Positions 25,372-33,147 of a stretch of 64,000 nt of DNA are shown here, in pieces. A program made the position numbers and the translations under genes. The DNA is from Brevibacillus panacihumi. Its GTDB lineage: Bacteria; Bacillota; Bacilli; Brevibacillales; Brevibacillaceae. Position 1 is the stretch's first letter. Each line of letters starts with the position of its first letter. The stretch spans positions 1 to 64,000 of the forward strand of contig NZ_RHHT01000074.1 of the NCBI RefSeq assembly GCF_003710985.1, given 5' to 3'. Under the pieces are notes generated by a model. That model did no database searches and was not told where the DNA came from. It was given only the letters and a program-made list of their open reading frames with translations.

Positions 25372-25893
25372 TTATCCAAAAATTTTCTTCAATCGTCCTG
25401 CAAGAGGGATGACAATGATAGCGGCGATTACGATCTGAAGAACGTTTCCTGGGATGGAGCCGAATGGCTGTATCCAGTTGCCGTAGAGGATGACTTCGAC
25501 AAAGTAGTAGCCCACGACTTTGATAACCAGTGCTACTGCAACTGCCAGCGTGTATACAAGTGCTCTCTTGCCTGGCATCGATTCAGAAATGAGACCGGCT
25601 GCATAGCCCATTGCCCCTACGATGACAAAAGTAAACGGAGCCCATGCCATCCAACCGGAGATCACATCGAATAAGCCCATTCCGAAGGCGCCTGCTACGG
25701 CTCCCGTTCTTCTGCCGAAAACAAAGGCAGCTATCAAAAGAGGCACGTTGCCCAGATGAATGAGGCCTCCATTTCCCATGATCGGCAGCCTTAGGTTGAC
25801 GAACATGGTAGCAGCAAGGGTAAAAGCGATGAAAAGTGCATTGATGACCAATGTTTGTGTTTTCGTTCTGTTTCTTGGTGAAAATGAATCCAT
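25372..25893 (-). CDS. ECF-type vitamin transporter S component
   Basis: A 173-residue membrane protein with six hydrophobic segments. The IHLGNVPLLIAAFVFGRRTG motif after TM2 and the GWMAWAPFTFVIVGAMGY region match ECF-ribofla_trS-type substrate-binding (S) subunits. Such subunits pair with a shared EcfAAT energising module encoded elsewhere. The vitamin cannot be told from sequence. AAAGGAGG precedes ATG 25893. No riboswitch was recognised in the roughly 80 nt upstream on this strand. Confidence 0.8.
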   Translation of the reverse strand: MDSFSPRNRTKTQTLVINALFIAFTLAATMFVNLRLPIMGNGGLIHLGNVPLLIAAFVFGRRTGAVAGAFGMGLFDVISGWMAWAPFTFVIVGAMGYAAGLISESMPGKRALVYTLAVAVALVIKVVGYYFVEVILYGNWIQPFGSIPGNVLQIVIAAIIVIPLAGRLKKIFG

Positions 25894-25972
25894 GATGACA
25901 GCCTCTTTCTTTTTTAGCTATTATCATACTCGTAAATGGAGCATTAATAAATATCCTTCATGCGAGAATCGC

Positions 25973-26000
25973 AACCACGCTACTTCAGGCGTGGTTTTTT
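25973..26000 (+). terminator. Plus-strand terminator without an obvious gene
   Basis: Perfect stem AACCACGC/GCGTGGTT with an 8-nt loop and six T residues. No plus-strand gene ends upstream; it could end an antisense or leader RNA, or act as an attenuator before the sigma gene. Confidence 0.65.
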
Positions 26001-26076
26001 CGTCTGCCATTTTGTGAACCCACCACAAAGTTATGACAATATATAGGTGAACGATCCTTCAGAAAGGAGTGCCTAC

Positions 26077-26601
26077 TTGGATATCGATGAGCTTACCAAT
26101 CTAATCAACATACACGGCAAAGCGGTCTACGGGTTTTGCTACAGGCTTGCGGGAAACAAGGAAGATGCAGATGACCTCTATCAAGAAACCTTCCTGAAAG
26201 CAATCGAAGTCATCCATAAAATGGACGCGAACCAAAATCCCAAGAGCTTTCTCATCGCCATTGCCATCCGCTTGCGCAAAAACAATCGCCGCAAGTTCGC
26301 CTGGAGGCAGAGAATTGCTCCTACAGCGGAGCTCAACGAGGCTGTAGATCATGCTTCCGTGTCAGAAATTGAAGCGACTCCCGAGGATGCCGTGTTGTCC
26401 CATGAGCTTCGTGGCCTCATACAAGCTGCTGCGGAAAGGCTGGATGACAAGCTGAAAATTCCGCTCTACATGCACTATACCGCTGAAATGTCCATTGAAG
26501 AGATCGCACAGGCATTGCGAATTCCGCCGGGTACAGTCAAAAGCAGGCTTTTCAAGGCAAGAAGTAACATGAAAAAGCTGTTGGAGGTGGAGTCCACATG
26601 A
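26077..26601 (+). CDS. ECF-type RNA polymerase sigma factor
   Basis: A 174-residue ECF sigma factor: region 2 near residues 10-75 (DADDLYQETFLKAIEVI), region 4 HTH near 110-165 (MSIEEIAQALRIPPGTVKSR LFKARS). TTG 26077 is correctly spaced from AAAGGAG (26062-26068); the GTG at 26047 lies upstream of that site. Its 3' end overlaps the anti-sigma gene by 4 nt. It belongs to the same broad group as the cassette sigma factor in helD, though the sequences differ clearly. Confidence 0.9.
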   Translation: MDIDELTNLINIHGKAVYGFCYRLAGNKEDADDLYQETFLKAIEVIHKMDANQNPKSFLIAIAIRLRKNNRRKFAWRQRIAPTAELNEAVDHASVSEIEATPEDAVLSHELRGLIQAAAERLDDKLKIPLYMHYTAEMSIEEIAQALRIPPGTVKSRLFKARSNMKKLLEVEST

Positions 26602-27734
26602 ATGATTCCGACAAGTGGGAACGAATGCTCAGACAAGCTCTTGCTTCTCCAGGCGAACCGGAAGAGAAACTGAACCAAAGCATACTCAATCGGGTAGAGG
26701 AGAGGAATTCGATGAATCATGTGTATAGAAAAAGGCTATCCACAGGAGTGATGGTTGCCATCCTGACACTTGTCATGTCTGTAACGGCGATTGCGGCTAC
26801 GCAGTTCTTCAGTTCCGATCAGGTAGCTGTGCAGCTGGGAGAGAAGATTTTGGCGAAGGCGTTTGAAAGCAGCGACGCGATTGAAGTCAACAAGTCCGTC
26901 GATTCCGGGGATTACAAATTTACTTTGCACGGGATCGTCTCAGGAGCGGGACTGAAAGAACTTAACGAGTCCAACTCAACGAACGAGATCCATCCGGAAA
27001 GAACCTATGCGGTCGTGTCCATCGCCAGACAAGATGGCCGCCCGATGCCGAAAACGAGCGATCCGGAATACGGAGAAGAATCATTCTTCATCTCACCTCT
27101 CATAAAAGGCCTGAAACCGTGGCAGGTAAATATTGCTTCGATGAGAGGCGGCTACAGCGAGGTTGTGCTGAACGGCATTCAGTACAGACTGATCGAATGC
27201 GACTACGTGGAAATGTTTGCCGATAGAGGGGTGTATCTCGCTGTCAGCAGCGGCAGCCCCTTCTACAACAGTGAAGCGTTCGCTTACAATGAAAGTACAG
27301 GCGAAGTAACCGCCAAATCCGATTATGATGGTGTATCGCTGCTGATGGATCTGCCTTTGGACAAAGCCAAGGCCGATCCTGCCAAGGCAGAGGCTTACTT
27401 AAAAGAACTGTTGAAAGAACCGGAATCCGGCACCAAGACTGATCCGGCTGAAACGGAACTGGCAAATCGGATCGAGGAACTGAAGAAAAGACTTGCGGAT
27501 GGCAAGGTCATACCAGAATCCGTCAAGGAAGTAACCTATGACAAAGAGGGCAGGATCAACTATGAGTATGACGGCTGGAGTGTAAAGCTCTCACCTGAAA
27601 TGTTGTTCGCAGAGGGCCAAACCGGTTTCTCGGACTCGGTACAATTCAGCGAGGCCGATGGTCATTATCTGGGGCTCCAATTCCACAAGGATGAGAAAGG
27701 TGTCATTACCGGCATGGTGATTGACCTGAAATAA
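26598..27734 (+). CDS. Membrane anti-sigma protein (DUF4179-like)
   Basis: A 378-residue protein with a short cytoplasmic N-terminus (about 1-49), one TM helix (about 50-70; TGVMVAILTLVMSVTAIAAT) and a large extracytoplasmic domain. Residues about 270-310 are charged and helical (TELANRIEELKKRL). It is translationally coupled to the sigma gene (ATGA overlap), the standard arrangement for sigma/anti-sigma pairs. The N-terminal segment MNDSDKWERMLRQALA is a likely sigma-binding helix. The signal is unknown. Confidence 0.8.
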   Translation: MNDSDKWERMLRQALASPGEPEEKLNQSILNRVEERNSMNHVYRKRLSTGVMVAILTLVMSVTAIAATQFFSSDQVAVQLGEKILAKAFESSDAIEVNKSVDSGDYKFTLHGIVSGAGLKELNESNSTNEIHPERTYAVVSIARQDGRPMPKTSDPEYGEESFFISPLIKGLKPWQVNIASMRGGYSEVVLNGIQYRLIECDYVEMFADRGVYLAVSSGSPFYNSEAFAYNESTGEVTAKSDYDGVSLLMDLPLDKAKADPAKAEAYLKELLKEPESGTKTDPAETELANRIEELKKRLADGKVIPESVKEVTYDKEGRINYEYDGWSVKLSPEMLFAEGQTGFSDSVQFSEADGHYLGLQFHKDEKGVITGMVIDLK

Positions 27735-27742
27735 GAGGAAAC

Positions 27743-27778
27743 CCGGCAAGAGCGAAGCTGCTTTTGCCGGATTTTTTT
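27743..27778 (+). terminator. Rho-independent terminator of the sigma/anti-sigma unit
   Basis: Stem CCGGCAA/TTGCCGG with inner pairing AGC/GCT, followed by seven T residues. Confidence 0.85.
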
Positions 27779-27783
27779 ATGAA

Positions 27784-27817
27784 AAAACCGGGAGCGAAGA
27801 GATCGCGTCCCGGTTTT
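27784..27817. terminator. Bidirectional terminator
   Basis: Perfect arms AAAACCGGGA and TCCCGGTTTT just past the end of the minus-strand MFS gene; A/T flanks make it functional in both directions. Confidence 0.75.
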
Positions 27818-27820
27818 ATC

Positions 27821-29038
27821 TCAATGAGCAGCCCCCGCCTCATCCACATGCCCCACATGGGATCGATTGGCCATTACGAAAAGTACGGATAGGAGAACAA
27901 ATCCTGCACCAACGATAAACGGAACATGGGGATTGTATATCTCGGCCAGTTTACCCGCCATGAATGGTGCCACCGCACCTCCCAGGAACCGGAGGAAACT
28001 GTAGGTTGCAGACGCAGTAGCCCGCTCTACAGGAGCTGCGTTCATGACGGCCGTCGTAATCAAGGTGTTGTTATTTCCTAACAAGGCACCCGCAAAAATG
28101 ACGGCTGCAATGACAACCCATTGCGTCGATGTCCAAATCCCGATGGCGAGCAGATCCAGCGCAAACAAGAACAGCATGATGCACATGGATGTAACGGTTC
28201 CGAACTTTTGCTGGAACTTGGGCGCCGTGAATACGGAGGTAATCGCCAGCAGTACACCCCAACCCAGAAAGACATAGCCCAAGCCATGCTCATCCAAGCC
28301 CATGACGAACGGAGCATACGCCAGCAGGGTGAAGAATCCAAAATTGTACAGACAAGCTGTAATGCCAAAGACGAGCAGGGAACGGTGTTTCATAGCTCGG
28401 AATGGATCGAGCAGCGATGTTTTGGCCTTCGCAGCATGCGACGTTTGCTTGTTAGGCATCATAACGAACAGGCCAACAAACGCGACCGCCATCAGGACAG
28501 CTACTCCCAAAAACGGTCCTCTCCATGAAATGGCACCCAGCTCTCCACCAAGGAGGGGACCCACCGAAATCCCAAGGCCGATTGCTGCTTCGTATAAAAT
28601 AATGGCCTGCGCAGTACCCGATGATGATAAGGATACAATAGCAGTCAAAGCGGTTGCCACAAATAAGGCATTCCCGAAACCCCAGCCACCGCGTAACCCG
28701 ATCAGCTCCCAAATTCCATTGGATAATCCGCCAAGAGCGGAAAAAACGGCTATAATGACAATACCGGCGAGCAAGGTCCGCTTGATTCCCAGTCTGGACG
28801 AAACCGTACCGGTAATCAGCATCGCCACCGCCATAACGGCATTGTAGCTGGTGAACAGCAGGGTGACTTCACTCTGAGAGGCGTGAAGCTGTTTGGCAAT
28901 TGCGGGCAAAATCGGGTCTACAAGCCCAATTCCCATAAACGCGATGATACAGGCAAAAAATACAGCCCAAACCGAGCGAGGCTGCTGTAAAAGACTCTGC
29001 CCCTCTCGAGGTGAATGCAAGTGATTTTGAGAAGACAT
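27821..29038 (-). CDS. MFS multidrug transporter (ACDE/EmrD-like)
   Basis: A 405-residue membrane transporter with about 12 TM segments. The N-terminal FMGIGLVDPILPAIAKQL and TGTVSSRLGIKRTLL motifs are typical of drug:H+ antiporters. ATG 29038 is 10 or so nt after AAAGGTG; an upstream in-frame extension to 29095 crosses the operator region and is not plausible. It is divergent from a MarR gene at 29135, which probably represses it. The C-terminus ends in a histidine-containing hydrophilic tail. Substrate unknown. Confidence 0.88.
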   Translation of the reverse strand: MSSQNHLHSPREGQSLLQQPRSVWAVFFACIIAFMGIGLVDPILPAIAKQLHASQSEVTLLFTSYNAVMAVAMLITGTVSSRLGIKRTLLAGIVIIAVFSALGGLSNGIWELIGLRGGWGFGNALFVATALTAIVSLSSSGTAQAIILYEAAIGLGISVGPLLGGELGAISWRGPFLGVAVLMAVAFVGLFVMMPNKQTSHAAKAKTSLLDPFRAMKHRSLLVFGITACLYNFGFFTLLAYAPFVMGLDEHGLGYVFLGWGVLLAITSVFTAPKFQQKFGTVTSMCIMLFLFALDLLAIGIWTSTQWVVIAAVIFAGALLGNNNTLITTAVMNAAPVERATASATYSFLRFLGGAVAPFMAGKLAEIYNPHVPFIVGAGFVLLSVLFVMANRSHVGHVDEAGAAH

Positions 29039-29077
29039 GAAGTTTGACACCTTTCTGAGTAAAATGTAATCTAAAAA

Positions 29078-29092
29078 TATAATTGCATTATA
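29078..29092. promoter_or_regulatory. Putative MarR operator overlapping a -10 box
   Basis: TATAATTGCATTATA is a 15-bp dyad (6-bp arms around TGC) in the MFS/MarR divergent region and contains a consensus TATAAT. Binding by MarR would occlude the promoter. Confidence 0.55.
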
Positions 29093-29134
29093 CAACTATT
29101 TTTTTGAATGTCAAATTGATTTCGGGGGATAAAG

Positions 29135-29551
29135 ATGGACGAAAAAGCATTGGAAATCATAGAACTAGAATTAGCAGTATTGGTCCGACATATTACTTCC
29201 ATTACAACGGAAAAATCGATTGGTAAACTGGAACGATCTGCTTATCTCTTTCTTCACCACATAGCGACCCATGATGCAGTAGGAGTCAAAGCGTTGGCAG
29301 AGGAATTTGGCCTGGATGTATCCACGGCAAGCAGACAAATGGCCGCCTTGGAGAAAAAAGGATATGTGCTGCGCATGTCCGATCCATTGGACGGGAGGGC
29401 GAGTTCCTTTGAGATAACCGATTTAGGCAAACAGGAATTGGCTGATACGAAAGAGGCGAGATTGGAGAGAGTCACGAAAAAATTGCGCAACTGGTCTTCT
29501 GAGGAGCGCCAGCAGTTCGCGCAATTACTGCAGAAATTCAACAGCAAATAG
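29135..29551 (+). CDS. MarR-family transcriptional regulator
   Basis: A 138-residue winged-helix dimeric regulator. The HTH lies at about residues 52-75 (VKALAEEFGLDVSTASRQMA) and the wing at about 85-105 (GYVLRMSDPLDGRASSFEIT). A GGGGGAT ribosome site precedes ATG 29135. It is divergent from the MFS transporter and is its likely repressor. No cysteine is positioned for redox sensing, so ligand sensing is more likely. Confidence 0.9.
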   Translation: MDEKALEIIELELAVLVRHITSITTEKSIGKLERSAYLFLHHIATHDAVGVKALAEEFGLDVSTASRQMAALEKKGYVLRMSDPLDGRASSFEITDLGKQELADTKEARLERVTKKLRNWSSEERQQFAQLLQKFNSK

Positions 29552-29663
29552 ACTGAAGCAAATGAGTGTCTTCCTGGGCATCCGCACAGTCATCTGGTTA
29601 TGAACCCACATATGGTACCTCATATAGTCAAAAGGTATCCAGCATATAACCGATGAATAGGGG

Positions 29664-30428
29664 ATGCTTCCTTTGTACAGACCAATTCGAGGGCAAGTGT
29701 ATCAAAACGATGCCTCTCCTCTTACTTTGCTTGATTGGATGCAAGGGGATGTGACGGGGGACGGCGTGGCGGACAACATCTATTTGTACGGCGATACATC
29801 GGCAGGAACCGGAAACTTCGCGGATCATATCACGCTGGTGATCCAAGATGGAGTCTCCCAACGCTCTACAAGAGTAGAGTTTCCCAACGATGCAGGCTAT
29901 AACGCGAGGCTGTTCCTTGGGGATTTTTCAAAGGATCACGTACCAGACATCTTGGTCAGTATCGATTCGGGAGGCAGCGGCGGATACGGATTCTTTTACA
30001 TGTATTCCTTCAAAAATCATGTGCTCCGCGAGATGTTCGACGTTGATAAATACAATCAAGCATACCAATTCCAGGTGAATTACGAGGACTACTACAACGT
30101 TAGTGTCGGGAGTCGTCGGTTGAACGTGTTCTTCACGATTGATATCAGCCAGAAAGGACGGGACTATTTATCGCAGTATTACTACGATAATGGCAAGCTG
30201 AAACAACCTGCGACAGGAGAAGTGCTTGCTCTAGGAGCGCTGTATCCCATCGTGACAAATGAAAACAGGATGGGATACGATCTCTTGGCTCTTCAGCGGA
30301 TTATTGGAACGATCAATGCTGATACGCTCGGCTATGTCGAAAACCTGATGACGTGGAATGGCGATCAATTTCAATCCGTCCGATTGTCCGTATCCATACC
30401 AGGTGCGTCATTTCCCTCAGCCAGATGA
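29664..30428 (+). CDS. FG-GAP/VCBS-type repeat protein of unknown role
   Basis: A 254-residue protein without a signal peptide. It contains calcium-site-like loops DVTGDGVADNIYLYG (about 28-42) and GDFSKDHVPDILVSIDSGGSG (about 86-106), as in FG-GAP/VCBS beta-propeller repeats. Similar proteins occur widely in Bacillales, often as uncharacterised spore or envelope proteins. Start may be ATG 29664 or TTG 29673; AGGGGAT is closer to ideal for the TTG. It has no operon partner, is convergent with the oxidoreductase at 31036, and ends at a strong terminator. Confidence 0.75.
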   Translation: MLPLYRPIRGQVYQNDASPLTLLDWMQGDVTGDGVADNIYLYGDTSAGTGNFADHITLVIQDGVSQRSTRVEFPNDAGYNARLFLGDFSKDHVPDILVSIDSGGSGGYGFFYMYSFKNHVLREMFDVDKYNQAYQFQVNYEDYYNVSVGSRRLNVFFTIDISQKGRDYLSQYYYDNGKLKQPATGEVLALGALYPIVTNENRMGYDLLALQRIIGTINADTLGYVENLMTWNGDQFQSVRLSVSIPGASFPSAR

Positions 30429-31036
30429 ACAGAGAAACGCAGCCGATAAGGGCTGCGTTTTTTATGCCAGCCTGACCCCAAAACCTTCACCTTTTCCAGC
30501 CATTTGGCGCGTTTTGCCTCTGTGGATGTGTTGACCGGACTGATCTCGGTGATTCGCACAGGCTTGATTCCGCAAAAATGCAGGATGTTCCGCTTCATGA
30601 CTTGATGTCCGGCTTGTCTGTATATCCATCTGTTGTACCAGGCTGGCGTATCCATCGTGACGATCAGATGGGCGGTTTTCCCGGTTAAAAGCTTATCCCA
30701 CAACGAAGAATTTTCACGATATTGATACGCGAAGCCGGGCAAGAAGACGCGATCGAAAAATCCCTTCAGGACAGCGGGCATCGTCCCCCACCAGGTCGGG
30801 TAGACAAAGACAAGGTGATCAGCCCAACGGATGAATTCCTGCGCTTCTATCAGATCATCCTCAAGCTCTGTTCTTTTCCGGTACCCGTATTTTAAATTTG
30901 GCTCAAACGAGATCTGGCTCAAGTCAATCGTTCGAACATTTGCGGATCCCATCGCTGCTCCTTCCATATAAGCGCGAGCCAAGGACGAGCAAAAGCTCTC
31001 CGGGTCAGGATGGCCGTTGATAACGAGAATTTTCAA
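30371..31036 (-). CDS. Flavodoxin-fold NAD(P)H-dependent oxidoreductase with C-terminal read-through
   Basis: A quinone/NAD(P)H oxidoreductase of the MdaB/KefF type that binds FMN or FAD and reduces quinones or azo/nitro compounds. Motifs: VINGHPDPESFCSSLA near the N-terminus, VFVYPTWWGTMPAVLKGFFD near residue 80 and HFCGIKP near 155. The last 30 or so residues run through the bidirectional terminator and into the convergent gene. One extra base at the run of four C (30476-30479) would end the protein as KVKVLGVRLA with a stop at 30462-30464, the normal family length. So the read-through tail is probably a one-base deletion or sequence error. It is divergent from the AraC gene at 31206. Confidence 0.85.
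   Translation of the reverse strand: MKILVINGHPDPESFCSSLARAYMEGAAMGSANVRTIDLSQISFEPNLKYGYRKRTELEDDLIEAQEFIRWADHLVFVYPTWWGTMPAVLKGFFDRVFLPGFAYQYRENSSLWDKLLTGKTAHLIVTMDTPAWYNRWIYRQAGHQVMKRNILHFCGIKPVRITEISPVNTSTEAKRAKWLEKVKVLGSGWHKKRSPYRLRFSVHLAEGNDAPGMDTDNRTD
30436..30463 (+). terminator. Strong terminator
   Basis: Perfect stem AACGCAGCC/GGCTGCGTT with a 6-nt loop and T-run, just after the repeat-protein gene. Confidence 0.85.
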
Positions 31037-31205
31037 ATTTGTATCCTCCTTTTAGAATGCTTGGATCGTTCAGATCCCTTTGCATTGATCTGTGATATGA
31101 TGGGAATCGAGATATTTTCAGCATACCTTGATAATTGCGACAGATGTATGCGCCAACACGTAAAAATCATGCTGAATGGCGCATAAGGAGAAGGAGGCTT
31201 GGGCG

Positions 31206-32222
31206 GTGAGCAGTGTCCAGGAATTTGCTATTTCCATGGTGTACCCGATCATGAAAACGATCGTTCAAAAAGGGTATGATTTTGAGCATTTTTGCCGCCA
31301 GGTTTCCTTTGACAGCAACCTGCTGCAGGATGTGGAGGCTCGCATTGAGGAGCAGGAACTTGTCCGTCTGATGCAAGAGGCCGCGACCTACACGAAGGAT
31401 GATCACTTCGGCTTGCATCAGGGGCAGCTAACGGACGTAGCGGACATGGGCATCCTGGGTTATGTGATGATGCATTCCGAAAAGATCGTCGATGCATTGA
31501 CAGCCTATCAGCGGTATAACGTGATCTTATGCAGCGGCTATCAGGTGAAATGGGAGGAGCGGGGCAACGATGTCTACCTTCATTTTTTGAAACAGACCCC
31601 GACGCAAATGTCCCGTCATTGCTTGGAAGATATGGTCAGCTCCTTGTATCATTTGATCGTTCGCATGAGCAATCGCGCAATTCCTGTAAAAGAACTGCAA
31701 TTCGCCCATGCCGCTCCCGCTGATACCAGGCCGTATTTGTCCCTGTTTGGGGTAGAGCCCCGCTTTGGCGGCACAGATACCTGGTTGCGGCTTAGCAGAG
31801 ATGTGCTGCAATATCCGATCTTGTATGCAGATCCCAGGATGCGCAGAGCTTTTGAACCCGTTGCTGAGGAGATCAGGGAAAAGCTGATCCGGGGAAGGGA
31901 ATTTTCAGACAGGGTCTTTCAATGGATGCTGTCATGCATGCCGGTGTTTTTTCCTACCCTGCAGCAGACGGCTGATTCCTTTTATATGAGTACGAGATCG
32001 CTTCAAGCCAGGCTGAAGGAAGAGAACACGTCTTACAATGAACTGTCTGCCAATGCTCGCAAGGAAATAGCATTGGGGTATTTGAACAAAAAGGAATATC
32101 CCATTACCGAGATTGCCTACCTGCTTCATTTTTCCGATCCAAGCGCCTTTCAAAATGCTTTCAAAAAGTGGACGGGACTAACACCAGGGCAATACAGGGC
32201 CAATGCGATGCAGAGGGCCTGA
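31206..32222 (+). CDS. AraC-family transcriptional regulator (OruR/ArgR-like)
   Basis: A 338-residue regulator: N-terminal Arabinose_bd-like ligand domain (about 10-190; LTDVADMGILGYVMMHSEKI) and a C-terminal AraC double HTH (about 235-335; TADSFYMSTRSLQARLKEEN then ITEIAYLLHFSDPSAFQNAF). GTG 31206 is 8 nt after AAGGAGG, better than the ATG at 31176. Divergent from the flavodoxin-fold oxidoreductase, which it probably controls in response to a quinone or xenobiotic; this is inference from layout. Confidence 0.88.
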   Translation: MSSVQEFAISMVYPIMKTIVQKGYDFEHFCRQVSFDSNLLQDVEARIEEQELVRLMQEAATYTKDDHFGLHQGQLTDVADMGILGYVMMHSEKIVDALTAYQRYNVILCSGYQVKWEERGNDVYLHFLKQTPTQMSRHCLEDMVSSLYHLIVRMSNRAIPVKELQFAHAAPADTRPYLSLFGVEPRFGGTDTWLRLSRDVLQYPILYADPRMRRAFEPVAEEIREKLIRGREFSDRVFQWMLSCMPVFFPTLQQTADSFYMSTRSLQARLKEENTSYNELSANARKEIALGYLNKKEYPITEIAYLLHFSDPSAFQNAFKKWTGLTPGQYRANAMQRA

Positions 32223-32229
32223 ATCAAGA

Positions 32230-32263
32230 AAACTGCTCAGGCTTTTCATTGCCTGAGCAGTTT
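32230..32263. terminator. Perfect 13-bp hairpin terminator
   Basis: Arms AAACTGCTCAGGC and GCCTGAGCAGTTT with an 8-nt loop, between the AraC gene and the convergent amidohydrolase. Confidence 0.75.
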
Positions 32264-32289
32264 CCCATTCCAGCTGCTACCTCATCTAT

Positions 32290-33147
32290 TTACTCCACCA
32301 ACGGCTTGATCTTGGGGAACACCTTCAATGCGGTCTTGTAAAACACATCCTCGTGATGCTCCACCGGGATCAGCTCTTTCACGAACTCGATGTACGGCTT
32401 CACCGGAGCCAAGGGCCAATCCGTTCCAAACAAAAATTTGTCGTAATGATCACAATAGGTGATGGCGTGGCGCAGATGGGCGAAAAAGAGCGGTGAGTCC
32501 TTCAGCCGCTGGCAATTGGCCGCATCGCCTACCATCAAGCCGGATAGATCGGCAAACATATTGCGGTTTTTATAGACCACTTCCGCACCATCCAGCACCC
32601 ACGGGTCGCCAAAATGGGCCATCATGAAGGTAACGTCCCGATGCTTCACGGCTACCTCGTCCAGTGTGAGCGGATGGGAGTATTTCAACAGCCCTCGCTC
32701 CGAATACGTATCACCGGTGTGGAAGACTACCGGCACCTGGTATTTTGCGGCCAGCTTATAGACCGGATCATAGACGCTGTCATAGGCGTAGAAGGGATAG
32801 TAGCCCAGGTAGATTTTTAATCCGACCGCATTGGGCTTTTGCAGGTCTTCTTCGAGTCTTGCCATCGCCGCTTCATCCAGCTTGAACGGATTGATTCCCA
32901 GGCAGTAGACGAGCTGTGGGGGAAGCTCGTCGGTCAAGTCGAGTCCCATCGGAGTGACAGCCTCCGCGTCGGGAAAGCCGTCCTGCTGCGTCTCCGTCAA
33001 CCCCATGCCGATGCCGAGCACCACCCCGTTTTCGGCATATTCCTGCAGGATGCCTGCGACCGAGTAATCGACAAACGACTTTTCTGCTGCTGTCCGTTTA
33101 AACTCCTCGATATGTGACAAATGCATGTGCGCATCAATGATCTTCAA
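32290..33147 (-). CDS. Amidohydrolase (Amidohydro_2-type TIM barrel)
   Basis: A 285-residue metal-dependent hydrolase or decarboxylase. DAHMHL (5-10) provides the first metal ligands; VVFHTGDTYS, MMAHFGDPW and LFGTDWPLAP follow the Amidohydro_2 order, the last Asp being the catalytic base. It overlaps the GNAT-fusion gene by 4 nt (ATGA), so the two are co-translated and probably act in one pathway. Substrate unknown. Confidence 0.85.
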   Translation of the reverse strand: MKIIDAHMHLSHIEEFKRTAAEKSFVDYSVAGILQEYAENGVVLGIGMGLTETQQDGFPDAEAVTPMGLDLTDELPPQLVYCLGINPFKLDEAAMARLEEDLQKPNAVGLKIYLGYYPFYAYDSVYDPVYKLAAKYQVPVVFHTGDTYSERGLLKYSHPLTLDEVAVKHRDVTFMMAHFGDPWVLDGAEVVYKNRNMFADLSGLMVGDAANCQRLKDSPLFFAHLRHAITYCDHYDKFLFGTDWPLAPVKPYIEFVKELIPVEHHEDVFYKTALKVFPKIKPLVE

